From NCBI GenBank assembly GCA_963573315.1, contig OY752151.1, forward strand, positions 186,001-250,000: a stretch of 64,000 nt of DNA, written 5' to 3'. Below are positions 54,001 through 64,000 of this stretch, in pieces. Numbering within the stretch: position 1 is the first letter of the stretch; every line of letters begins with the position of its first letter. The position numbers were made by a program, and so were the translations under genes. The DNA comes from Entomortierella parvispora. Taxonomy: Eukaryota > Mortierellomycota > Mortierellomycetes > Mortierellales > Mortierellaceae. Under the pieces are notes generated by a model. It saw nothing but the letters and a program-made list of their open reading frames with translations, made no database searches and was not told where the DNA came from.

Positions 54001-57000
54001 GACATTGAGGCACTTAAAATACTTGCAGTCATTCCCCTTGCATAAGGGTGCGCAGGCACACCAACTGAATCAGAGAAGAGTGGTCTTGTTTGGAGTTAAC
54101 GGAGACGACGACTATGATCGCGAGTGCTTCGAGATGATCACCGCTCAAATTAAGATGAAGTTGCCCTTCATGTTTTCACCGGAATGTAAGGAATGATGCC
54201 GTGATATGTATCTGTGACCAATGTTGGGCACTATGACACGCATTACCTTGACTCACCTCCCTATTACTTGGACTTCTTAGCTGCCAATATGACTGTTCCA
54301 GTAGATGATTCCTCCAAGGACATCGGAGATCTTGCTATGACATTGCCTGTACAGTTGACAGAGCTCATCCTCTCATCGAGTCGATTTTGTCAATTGCGCG
54401 TGACATCCCAGTGGCTTCTGGAGACTGTAAAGTCGTACGTGGTCAAACACATCCCAATCGGAGAGGACAACTGGAGAGTCATGACTTCTCCTGGATCTTC
54501 GCTGTTGAATGGCCGACAGTTCGCGACAGTAGTGAACGTGATGGAGATTGCAAGTGATTTTTATTCACTGTTTGAGATGTGTACCTGGCTCATGGATCAC
54601 ACAGTCGACAAGACCCTGTTGACATATGTTGTCAACGTGGCCAAGAAACATCATATGGTCTGGGCATCCATGGGTGTACAAACAAAGTTTGCTCAGGACA
54701 TTCTTGCAAAGGTAAGCGCGCGCAAAAAAAAAGGTGAATATAGACTTTATCTTGTCTCATGTTTCTAATGTATCACGCCGCGACCACCCTCCACCCTGTG
54801 ATATAGCATTATCAACTGCAAAGCAAAAATATTTTGATCAAGGCCTTGCCACTGTTCTTGGCACAGGAGGCTGTTAATGTACCCGAAGATATTCGAAGAC
54901 AGATGGAAGACGATCTTCTCTCTTCAAAATCCATTGGTGGAGCAAACATCGCCATTCCGAGTTATTTCCACGAGCTACAGCAATTGGTCAGAGACCCTTC
55001 GCCCTCCGCTGTCTTGAACGTTGCCTCCGTTCTTCACTCCAAGTATGGTGGTCATGCTCACTGGCCACTTCGACTTTTTGACGGATGCATCGATGCCTTG
55101 CAAAAACTGGACTCTTCCACGTGGTCATCAGGAATGGATAGCTCTTTGGAGGGACTTTCCCCAGCTCAGGCACTGCAACAACAACTGAAGGCTTCTCGTC
55201 TATACGCAGAGCTCTTGGTCGAGATGGCTGAAAGATTGGGAGCTGGATGCATGAATGAGGTGGTTCTCTCGTGGCTCCGTTTACACGATGGAGATTGGAT
55301 GGCTGGTGTTTTTGGCACTCCAACAGCAGCCGATACTGCATCATCTTCAGAGGATTCGGCCATGGTACGAGATGAGCGGCCGACGTGGTTTCTTTCGTTC
55401 ATGGTTCAATTGGTCATCAGGGGCTTTTGCTCGATCGAGGTTTTGGTACAGAACATGTGCGGGGCGATGTTGACGAAGGTTGCAAACTCGATTCGGCCAT
55501 CTTCCTTCCTGACCGAGCATGGCGGGGATATCCTCCACGGCCAACAATCTCAGCAATCGCAGAATCAGCAACACCAGCATCACTCAATGCAGGAAGAGGA
55601 CGAAGAGGAGTCGGATGAATCGCTCGGGCACTCTGCCATACCTGACGATGCTACACTACGCTTATGTCGAACCATGGTCTCATTATTACGGCTCTTGCTT
55701 CTGGAGGATCCCGCGTCCAACCCTAGAGCCAATCATCATCACCATCACAGTGCTGGTCAGGATATGGGCCGCCCTAATCTTCAACTGACAATTGCTGAAA
55801 CCCATGCATTGCAGACACAAAGGTACTCGAAGCTAATGACAGGATCAGATTCAACTGCTTCGACAGAAATGGGTAACGCGATGACAGTGGATGGCGATTC
55901 AGGACCCGCGGCTGCGGTAGATACAGCAATGGCGATGATGCTGATCCAGTTTCAAATTTGCCGAGATCTGGTGTGGATTGAATCCTGCCTTCCCTTGAAC
56001 CATCGAGTGCTGCATGAAATCCAGGAGTACCGCAAGGATTGGGCTTTCTCGGCAGATTGGCTCAGGGAGCAATGTCTGTCCAACGTCGATGGAGCCTATC
56101 AGATGTTACTGCAGACTCGTCATAGCAAGACAGGCACCCAGTCGGGCGACGAGCAAGATCAACAGTCTGATATGAAGGGATCTCTATCGCCCTCAGCAAA
56201 GCGAAGAACCAGGAAAAGAATCGAGATTGTGGATCGAAAGATGATGGAGACGTTCCAGATGCTTGTGGCCGAGAATCAGGAGAGCCAGCTCTTGCTGATG
56301 GACACGTATGGAATGGATTCCATGAACCCATTAACGCCTAGTATGATTCACCAACGAACATTACGAAACATCTTTGGAAGAGTCGATCGCTGGATTTTCG
56401 ATCGGTGCAAGGTCGAGTTCTGGCTATTGATCGATAATGTCATGATGATGGAGCGACAGGACAAAGGTCGTCATCTGTCAAATAATGGCTCTGGTGGAAG
56501 CAGCATGGCCTCGACACTTGCCTCGGTGGGTTCTGGAGCTGATGGAATTGGATCCCAAGGCGGGCTTCTCGGAGACGAGTCATCGACGCAAGGCTCTGGT
56601 TCTGATAGCATGATGATGGAGGGCGTCGAGCAACAGCATCGGCAAAAGAGTCACCAGCAACGGGGGGGTTTGACCGATGGCGAGGACAGCCTTGAGAACC
56701 CGATGGGCGGCTCATTGAGGACCCACAACGACAATCTGCATCAGCTGATCCACATATTCTTCCAAGAGTTTGTTCTTTCAGAGACGGCAGACAAGGAGCT
56801 ACTAGGACGAATGCTGGTTGGTCTGCGTAAAGATGTCGTGGAAGAGGTAAATGCAAAATGATGAAAGTCTGGACGAGCTGTTTTGTCAACTCTCAGAGAT
56901 GCAGTCGTCTTACCATTTATTACCATTTTCTAGTTTATTCGTTATGGATATGGTGTGCTAGCTGGAGATGCGAGCTCAAGTGAATTCCCATACAACGTCA

Positions 57001-60000
57001 TGATTGTTCAGCGCCCGGTCAGTAGCGTCGACTATATAACGATAGTGGCCAACTTTCACCATGTGATGGAGGTTTTGATCAAAGAGAACCAGCCTAGCCT
57101 CTCCTTGGTATCTGAAGATGGACAGTCTGGAGCTGGAACAACGAGTGTGGCGACGCCTTCGGCATCTGCTTCGACACCCTCGGCTAACCCCGTCGCCTCA
57201 GTCGTCGACCCAACTGGGGCAACATTACAAGGACTTGATGCAGCACAGTTGGAGAGCAGGATTAGCTATGCAAAGAGTCTGCTCTGGCAGCTCAAGAAAT
57301 TCGAAGACCGGATCAATGTTTTTGATGTCATGCACGCAATCGGAGTCTCCTTTGAAGAGGCGAAGAAGGTGGCCAGGGATTCTGAAAGTGGAGAAGGATC
57401 GGGCATGGGCAGCATGGGCAACGTCTCCGATATGGAAGACGTTCTTTTGACTGCGTCAATGCAAAGGCATCGTGTGCCTCAAAGTGGTGGACAAACACAT
57501 CATCGTTCCTACCATCATCCTGACGATGTGGTCTCTGGCTCGCTCTATGGATCGCTTGGTCATTCGCATCTGGATCATCGTAACCAACATTCTCAGCAAG
57601 GCTCTCAACAGCAGCCACAGCAGCGGCACACATCGGCCTTCTATGGCTCGAACACTGCTTATACTGTGTCCAGCGAGGTTCATTTGATTGATCTTCGAAC
57701 CAGTCTTTGTCTCCGACTTCGTCTCCTAGTCCCATTGCTGCCTGTAATTCTTCAGCATCGATCGGCAAGTGCCTGCGACTTGTCAACCTATGTCATCCGG
57801 TTGACGAACTTGCTGGTCTCTTCAGTGATCCACGGTCATGGTTCGGAGGAGAGACTCTTCGAGTTTTGCCTCGACATGGTCTCCTGCTTGATGGACGAGG
57901 TCCTTCTGCTCTCTACTGGCGGCGGTAGCTCCGGCGATGGAGCGGAATCCAAGGCCATTCGAAACGACATCTTGAATAAGCTTAGGACAGGATTTCCTCA
58001 AATGACGAGCTCGATCCCAACTGTATTTGCAAGTCGCATCTTCAGGATCCTGCCGTTCCAGCAACATAATGTGTATTTCACCAGTCTGAGGATCGCTTCT
58101 GGACCGAATGGAGTAGAAGAGCCTCAGGGAGGTCTCACGCCTGCAACTTCCTCCAATAGCGTTCTGAAAAGCTCTACTGGCCCTCAACCTGTCCCCACTA
58201 CGACCAAGGACATTATCCCGCGTCCTTGGGATTGGCTCGAGGATTGCGTGGGAGATGTTGATCAAAACGCCTCACAGCAAGGCCAACTTTCAACACAACA
58301 GTCATCCTCAGCATCTCAGCAAGTCAGTTCAGCGGGTGTTGGGTTGGGCCTTTTGGAGTCGACGCCGTCTTTGAGCAATGGAGAATCCATGACTCCTACT
58401 ATGGGCTCATCCTCCACACCAGCGGCATCCAGCACCGGTGGTGCCTTTGGAGGATCGTCTGGGGTGTCGACTGTGCCTAATGAGAATCTGAATGACACAT
58501 CCATCTCTCTCACATTCTTTGGCGCCAAGCAGATCCGAAAGTCGAATGATGGTACTACTTATGAAAAGCAGTTCCGGCTGGGACATGGAGGTGGCGAGGA
58601 TGAGCTTCGATTGATCCAGGAAGAGGAGCAGCAGAGGCCCGACCACTATAATCACTCTCATCAGCAGCAGCTTTTGATTCTGCAGCATCAGCAGAGGCAG
58701 CAAGAAATGCTTCGGAGACAGCAACAACAAGAGGAGGAGGAGGCCCGACAGGCGGCTTTGAGGCTACAGCAACAGCAACAGCGAGCTCACCTCCAGCTAC
58801 AGCCGCAGCAGCCAACAGTTTCCAGTGTTGGCGGCGCATCGTCAGTCTCTTCTTCCATCTCGGTAGTCCCGCCTTTACCAGTCCAGCATGACATCTTTTC
58901 AGAGCTAGAGAACGATGGGGATTTGGATATGAATCCGATGTCCTGGGAAAACAGTAATCCTAACAGCAACTCTGCAGGTGCGACCATGCTGCATCTTCCG
59001 GGCTCTGGAGGATCTTCGACAGGCGTTCAGGTGTCCTTACCAGGGATGGACTTGGGACTTGGTAGCAGTAACAGTTCTGGATTGATGCTGGAAGAGGGCG
59101 AGGTCATTGAGGGCAACATGTTCCAGGATCCCATGGCATCGACTACTAGTTCGACCACTGTCAACGCACCGATGACCTCGACACCAAAAATAAGCTCAGC
59201 GTCTGCAACAAAAGGAACACCTGTTGTGACGGCTTCGCCTGCCAGAGGGGCCAGTGCTAGCAATGCTGCTGCATCCACAACATCTGCAGCGACAGTCTCG
59301 GCGCCAGCGCCGGCACCTTCTGCCAAGAAACGAGCGTCCACCAGCAAATCTAAAAGTACAGGAGGAACAAAGGCCAGTAAAGCAGCAGCCGCTGCCGCCG
59401 CCGCCGCAGCTGCAGCTGCAGCCAGTGCGGCTGCCGAATCATCGTCATCGTCTTCTGCCCCTCCTGTAACAGCACCGGCTCCAGCCACAGCCCCTGCTCC
59501 GGTTTCAGCTCCAGCCCCAGCTCCAACTCCAGCTCCAGCTTCAGCTCCAGCTCCAGCAACAAAACCGACAAAGAGTAGAAGCAAGAAAGCTGCTGCAGCT
59601 GCCGCAGCTGCTGCAGCTGCCGCAGCTGCTGCCGCTTCGAGTTCGACCGCAACCTCCAGTGCTGCAACGGTTGCTGTGCCCATGACCTCTTCGAGTACCA
59701 ATAGCGGAACAGCGAACGTTGCTGGTATGACAGTACCATCCGCTGTGACCAGTTCTGTTGTCCCATCTGCTCCTCTTCAGCAACAGCAGCATACCACAGT
59801 GCAGCCACAGCCGTTTCAGCAACAATTTATTCCTCAGCAATCGGTGCAAGGATTTGTCGGTGGCACTCAACAACAGCTTCGGATGCCTGGTGCAGGAGTT
59901 GGAAACGTGAGCAATGGAGCCATGTCTCTCTCTCTGCCCCCTCAGGGAATGGGCATAGGCATGAATATTCCTCAGCAGCAACAGCAGCAACAGCAGCAAC

Positions 60001-60416
60001 AGCAACAGCAACAACAGCAGCCGCAGCATCAACTTATGATGAATCTCAATCTCTTGAGGCAGCAGAATGCAGCCGCTGCTACGGGTGCCGGCGGGGGACT
60101 TGGAGGGGCAGTCATGATGGGAGGTCAAGCACAGCAGCAGTTATTTCAACAACACTTACAACAACCACAACAGCATTTCCAGCTTGCACATCAGCAGCAA
60201 CAACCTCAAGGTCAGCAATTGACACCGATGCAACAGCACCAGCAGCAACAGCAGATCCACCAGCCACAGTTTAATGTGCGGGGCATGTTGCCAGGTCAAC
60301 AGCAGCAGCAACCAATGTATATGGACCCAAACGTTTTCCAGTTCCAACAACCGCAACAAGGCCAAGGCCAGCAGCCACAGCAACAACAGCCGCCAGGAGG
60401 ACAAAACTACTTTTAG
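51019..60416 (+). CDS. MED12: Mediator of RNA polymerase II subunit 12
   Basis: Eleven exons (51019-51034, 51162-51698, 51790-51923, 51976-52100, 52181-52823, 52903-52980, 53062-53313, 53396-54185, 54281-54711, 54807-56846, 56934-60416) join to 2842 residues. MED12 is in the CDK8 kinase module, where it activates CDK8-cyclin C and controls Mediator docking. Early parts match the Med12 domain: RRYxLLPPP, GFPGVFPQRPGQDEDQMT, and WLTDLSGTTSLRRLSKSVP. The LCEWAI segment with HHRVYLVGTLL fits the Med12-LCEWAV domain. The last about 900 residues are disordered: His/Gln, Ala runs, Pro-Ala repeats and a 16-Gln run, ending QNYF. The first exon holds five codons plus one base; an alternative start inside exon 2 reads through the acceptor and is less likely. 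AATAAA is at 60494-60499. Confidence 0.92.
59379..60020 (+). repeat. Coding homopeptide tracts in MED12
   Basis: Two Ala-coding runs (about 59379-59440 and 59587-59636) flank a Pro-Ala dipeptide stretch (about 59460-59565), and a CAG/CAA run of 16 Gln codons is at 59973-60020. Such runs expand and contract easily and often vary between strains. Confidence 0.85.
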
Positions 60417-60815
60417 TAATTGAGTTTTTGAAGGCGATCAGAGAAGGGCTCCCTTCCAGGGTTTGCTGAATATTGTACAATATCAAACACCATAATAAAG
60501 AAAGAAAGAGAGAGAAGAAAGCAGTGCCGCAGGCGACGCGTTTGTGCGCCTATTGTTGGTGTAAGGGCCACCCTTGAACTTTGCACTGATTGGAAGTGGG
60601 GAAAGTCGTGTCCATTTCCACACTGTGCAGCCTTTTGTTTTGTTGGATTCCTTTTGCACGCGTCCTTTGTCTTCTTTTCCTTTTTGTTTCTCCCTCTTCT
60701 TCTCCTTCTCTTCCTCTCTTACTCTCATCCTTTCTTCCCCACCTCTCCTTTTTAGCACATCCGTATACCTACCACACTCACACGACTCACATACCCACTC
60801 GTTCGTCCTCTTGTG
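60417..60815. other. Intergenic between MED12 and the 3CxxC gene
   Basis: MED12 polyadenylation signal at 60494-60499 and a T/C-rich leader at about 60640-60810. No gene is seen. Confidence 0.5.
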
Positions 60816-61931
60816 ATGGCATTCTCCCCTCCCTCTACCGGAAACGATCCTTCAGACTCAGCTGAAGCTGCCCATGCTGATCAAGTAGTGCTCGAGGTCG
60901 ACATTTCAGACAGCCCCAGCACGAACGTGCCCTCGACACAGACTGCTGCATCAACCCTTTCCACCACTTCACCCCAGGAGGATGGTGGGAGCGACGAGAC
61001 AGAAAGCGAGAACGAGGGCGAGAGTTCTGATGATCTCCACAACAGTGATCCCAGCACCGATGGACTGACCTCTGGTCCTGTGATGCCCGAGGAAGCCTTT
61101 ACGGAGCTTCTCCAGTCGATGAACCGCCTGACGCTGAATCGGCTAAATTTGGAAGAGTACGATCGAGGTGAAAGAAGGCTGATCGATGAGGAGAGATGTC
61201 GTCGAAAGGCGCTGAACGGGGCATTCCAGCCTTTGACATTGTCAGCTTTTGAGAGGAAAAAGAAGAAACAGGCCCGCAAGAACAGGAAAAGATCTGCAAA
61301 AGCCGAATATGATGGAAAACACCTTCATGAGCATCTGGTGGAAGCCGTCGAGGAGGCCGAAGATGACAGTGATGACGGTGTCCCTGCATATGACCTTGTC
61401 TACGACGCGGATCTAGGGGATGCCACGCCAAGGGTTCATTATGGTAATCGAGAGAACAAGGCCCTTTTCTTTTGCTATACTTGTCAACCGACCAGGCGGC
61501 AGCAGGACCAACAGAAGGCTGTTCAAAGTGTCAAGAAGATTCCTCGAGTGTGGACCTCGTCGGTGGTCTTTACAGAGTATTGGGTTCTCTCTTCCTCTTC
61601 TTCTTCAAGCCACACTACCACATCGATGACGACTACAACGACAGACCCGAGTCGGTACAAAATCTTGCTCCACTCCCAAAAGTGCCGTTGCTGTGAGCGA
61701 TATATCAAACCAAAGCTGTTGACGAAAAAGTTTGTCCAAAAGACCCTCTCGGCCTTTGACCTGTGGACGGGGAAGCGTGATCGGATCCAAGGAGAGAGCG
61801 AAGGTGGTGGCATGGACCCGATCAGATCTGCAGGACCTCATGATTCGACACGGTGCCATGGATGTGAGATTGGAAAGTGTCGTCGCGTGGACCAGAGTGA
61901 CCTGACCAGGACGCGTCCACGCCGCCGATGA
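60816..61931 (+). CDS. 3CxxC-type zinc-finger protein
   Basis: One exon, 371 residues. The N-terminal 100 residues are acidic and Ser-rich. A Lys/Arg cluster with ERKKKKQARKNRKR near 150 may be a nuclear signal. From about 215 the 3CxxC domain is visible: FFCYTC, then a VWTSSVVFTEYW strand, YKILLHSQKCRCC near 285-292, a helix with KPKLLTKKFV, and PHDSTRCHGCEIGKC near 340-352. Six or more cysteines in CxxC pairs would bind zinc. The same fold occurs in the receptor-transporting (RTP) proteins and in fungal proteins of unknown role. Here the nearby function is unknown. AATAAA is at 62055-62060. Confidence 0.8.
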   Translation: MAFSPPSTGNDPSDSAEAAHADQVVLEVDISDSPSTNVPSTQTAASTLSTTSPQEDGGSDETESENEGESSDDLHNSDPSTDGLTSGPVMPEEAFTELLQSMNRLTLNRLNLEEYDRGERRLIDEERCRRKALNGAFQPLTLSAFERKKKKQARKNRKRSAKAEYDGKHLHEHLVEAVEEAEDDSDDGVPAYDLVYDADLGDATPRVHYGNRENKALFFCYTCQPTRRQQDQQKAVQSVKKIPRVWTSSVVFTEYWVLSSSSSSSHTTTSMTTTTTDPSRYKILLHSQKCRCCERYIKPKLLTKKFVQKTLSAFDLWTGKRDRIQGESEGGGMDPIRSAGPHDSTRCHGCEIGKCRRVDQSDLTRTRPRRR

Positions 61932-62287
61932 AGGGATAACAGCTTTTCTTTCTCGCCCATGGAGCGAGATTGCCCTTGCAAATCAAGTATCGGATTCTAG
62001 TCCCTCATCCTCCCTTTCAGTCCACCAAAGTTCTACCCAATGCCTAGTTCATCAAATAAAAGATGTTGGCCTACAGAAAGCAGAGCCACCAAGGGTTGTT
62101 TTCCATTTTGTGTGCCCTAGTGTGAATGACTACAGTGAGCAGACTAGGGCTGAACGCTGCTAAGTGAGCTTACGCGTCCAACGTCGTTTGTTCTGAGTCC
62201 TGCTTTGAAAAGAGTCATGAAAATTGGTAGAATGGTATTTCTTCGCCTTACATTTTGTATGGCAATTCATGATTTATTTGCCCGGCT
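61932..62287. other. Intergenic, convergent 3' ends
   Basis: Holds the polyadenylation signals of the 3CxxC gene (plus, 62055-62060) and of SEN15 (minus, AATAAA at 62273-62278). Nothing else is seen. Confidence 0.5.
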
Positions 62288-62932
62288 TTACGGCACAATC
62301 GTTTGTCCAAAGCCACGGTATACATTGAGATATGTGGTGGTTGAATCCGGAGCAATAGCACCGACCGTAAAGCTATTATGGTCAAAATTGTTAAGTACGG
62401 TTGCAAAAAAAAAAAAAAAAAAAAAAAAAAGCGCAGACTCACCTGTCTGGCGCTGAAGTCGAAGAGGGAGAGGCGCTTATTGGCCTCAAACGTGTGTCTG
62501 GCTCTGATAATAAGGCCTTGAATGTTGCTTCCATCTTGGACATGGTCCATGTCTCCGAGACTCTACAAGGTAGGATCAAGTAGAGGTTGCCCTGGTGTGT
62601 AATTGACTGTGAGTTGGCGCGCTTGTTTTATAAAAAAGAAGGCCACGCGCTTTTGTTTCTTTACATTGTCAGGATGCCTGCCACGGATAAGACATCGGCC
62701 TAGAGAGGGAACCGGTACAACTTCTAATTCTTCAAAATTCTTGGCTTCTGAAAGATCTAGATACACCTGGAAGAGCTGCTCGGCATGCTCAGGGAACAGA
62801 CGACATTGCTCGACGATGGACAGGAACTGGTCGAATCAGGACCGAGGTGGGAAAAGATTCAATGGGTGACCTTAATTCCAGAATCAATATGTAACAATCA
62901 CGAATGTTGCCTACCTGCGGATGCTGCTCCAT
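62288..62932 (-). CDS. SEN15: tRNA-splicing endonuclease subunit SEN15
   Basis: Four exons, 62915-62932, 62665-62826, 62443-62552 and 62288-62372, join to 124 residues (yeast Sen15 has about 128). The first exon codes only MEQHPQ. Family features: HPQFLSIVEQ at the start, QVYLDLSEAKNFEEL with VVPVPSLGRCLIRG in exon 2, and near the end APDSTTTYLNVYRGFG, which matches the DST-(I/V)-YY-DGF block of SEN15. SEN15 forms a structural pair with SEN34 in the endonuclease that cuts introns from pre-tRNAs. The exon 3 acceptor is the least certain: I chose the site giving phase 0 with TWTMSKMEATFKALL, because only it keeps the last exon in the family frame; an upstream TAG acceptor at 62563 does not. A 26-A run lies in the last intron. 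It is divergent with DPM3, start codons 209 bp apart. Confidence 0.75.
62405..62430. repeat. A-run of 26 in a SEN15 intron
   Basis: Twenty-six uninterrupted A bases on the plus strand, a T run on the transcribed strand, just after the donor of the last SEN15 intron. It is placed like the T run in BLM10. Confidence 0.9.
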
Positions 62933-63141
62933 GGAAAAAGAAGAGGTCAGGTCGATGCATACATGCATGCATGCATGTTCTCGTTTTTTGCCACCGAATT
63001 TTTGCCTAGACTGGTCACATGATTTTTCATTTTGGAGATTTTGGTGGCTGAAAACCAACGTGGAGCTCGCAGGGGTGCATGCGAGTCGCGACATCATCTT
63101 TGCCCCACTCTCACCGTTCAACGACGACACTTTGACACACC
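62933..63141. promoter_or_regulatory. Compact divergent promoter SEN15/DPM3
   Basis: Only 209 bp separate the two ATGs. A run of ATGCATGCATGCATG at about 62961-62976 lies at the SEN15 side. No TATA box is clear. Shared control is plausible but not shown. Confidence 0.45.
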
Positions 63142-63774
63142 ATGACTCGCGCTACCGAGGCCGCCACTTTCTTTGGCATCACTGCCACATTATACCTCGC
63201 CCTGCTCTTCCAGTGGCTGCCCATTACCCTCCCAAAAACCGTTCAAGAATTCACCCTGCCCGTCGTAAGGAACATCATCTATCTTTTTTAATGGCTGCTG
63301 GACGCTGGGACTCTGAAACTCTGGAACACTGGACAGGCTCAGGGGAGCGAATGCATAGACATTGTCAGAAGCGATAGTGCTCTCCAGCCAACTTCAAGGA
63401 ATTCCGGTCGACAGATGGATGAACCGTTGATTGCCCAGATCTCGCATGCAGCTTTTGTATTCTAACACTACACGACCTTTCCACTCATAACCTGTGCAAC
63501 GTACAATTCTTTAGCTTCCTTGGTGGGCCTTGGTGACCTTTGGTGCCTACAGTCTTGGCAACATTGGCTACCACGTTTTGACCTTCCGCGACTGCCCTGA
63601 GGCTTACGACGAGCTCCAAGTGGTAAGCATCTTTCTGAGGGCCAAAGTCATATAAATCAATGTTACTCGTTGGCTGGCGTAACTGACTATCTAATCTCTT
63701 CATTTTTTCCTCGTCGTCCTTAGCAAATCTCCCAAGCACAGAACGATTTGAGGAAAAAGGGTGTGACGATCTAG
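63142..63774 (+). CDS. DPM3: Dolichol-phosphate mannosyltransferase subunit 3
   Basis: Three exons (63142-63264, 63515-63622, 63724-63774) join to 93 residues; human DPM3 has 92. DPM3 anchors the catalytic subunit DPM1 to the ER membrane, in the synthase that makes dolichol-phosphate-mannose for N- and O-glycosylation and GPI anchors. Two membrane helices are visible, at about 10-28 and 42-62. Exon 2 carries LPWWALVTFGAYSLGNIGYHVLTF followed by a CPEAYDELQ segment, matching the family's VGYxVxTFxDCxxAxxELQxQI signature; exon 3 gives the coiled tail QISQAQNDLRKKG. It is relevant to the GPI-anchored gene at 12408 only in a general way. AATAAA signals at 63867-63872 and 63873-63878. Confidence 0.93.
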
Positions 63775-64000
63775 GGAAAGCGGGATCATCAACAAGAAAT
63801 GACAACAGGAAACTCCCTCATTGGAAGCAAGAGGAGGACTCTATGAAACGGGATTATCCCAATTCAATAAAAATAAAATGCATGCTATACCATATCAGGG
63901 ACGTTTTCAATGGATACAGCAGGTTGACCAGTAATCGGTTCGTGCCACTGCCACCACAACAGTTATAACAACTACTTCAATTCAGCTTTGGTAATATATG
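63775..64000. other. Intergenic to window end
   Basis: DPM3 3' region with two AATAAA signals. No further gene is evident before the window ends. Confidence 0.4.

Noticed and set aside
59027..60128. Antisense Ala/Leu/Ser-rich frames opposite the MED12 tail
   Set aside because: Direct complements of Gln-, Ala- and Pro-coding repeats.

Overview
The window is nuclear DNA of a fungus, most likely an early-diverging filamentous lineage of the Mortierella type. This is inferred from many short GT-AG introns (about 70-250 nt), tight gene packing, a fungal ADAM metalloprotease, small intronless F-box-like families and many small secreted cysteine-rich proteins. No bacterial, plasmid, viral or CRISPR feature was seen. 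I assembled the gene models by hand from splice signals and reading frames, and most splice junctions are supported by conserved motifs running across them.

Region 1 (1-12 kb), housekeeping: a partial secreted protein, a short-chain dehydrogenase, the DEAD-box helicase eIF4A3/FAL1 (with a GC-AG intron), and a 18-exon BLM10/PA200 proteasome activator divergently placed from eIF4A3.

Region 2 (12-22 kb), accessory: a GPI-anchored secreted protein, an unknown membrane protein, two paralogous F-box/CxxC proteins, two further small secreted cysteine-rich proteins, a lectin-like protein made of three near-identical 50-residue repeats, a decayed gene, and a degenerate repeat array. Gene density is lower and several genes have strong TATA boxes.

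Region 3 (22-37 kb), membrane traffic: the V-ATPase a subunit, a claudin/PMP22-like tetraspan, an unknown protein with a duplicated module, a GRIP-domain golgin, and a BSD2/NDFIP-type NEDD4 adaptor. These fit a Golgi/endosome/vacuole theme, though clustering may be chance.

Region 4 (37-49 kb): an intronless dynamin-like GTPase beside an intronless F-box/leucine-rich protein, then SRP72, a 1000-residue ADAM protease and a glutathione-transferase-like protein.

Region 5 (49-64 kb): a 2-kb gap with a possible short transcript, the 2842-residue Mediator subunit MED12 with a glutamine/alanine/proline-rich tail, a 3CxxC zinc-finger protein, and a divergent pair encoding the tRNA-splicing endonuclease subunit SEN15 and the dolichol-phosphate-mannose synthase subunit DPM3. 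SEN15 and DPM3 are split into exons too small to be seen as open frames.

I did not find a single convincing new multi-gene system. The best candidates for new biology are the secreted-protein/F-box region (12-22 kb), the three-fold repeat lectin, the duplicated-module protein, and the intronless GTPase/F-box pair.
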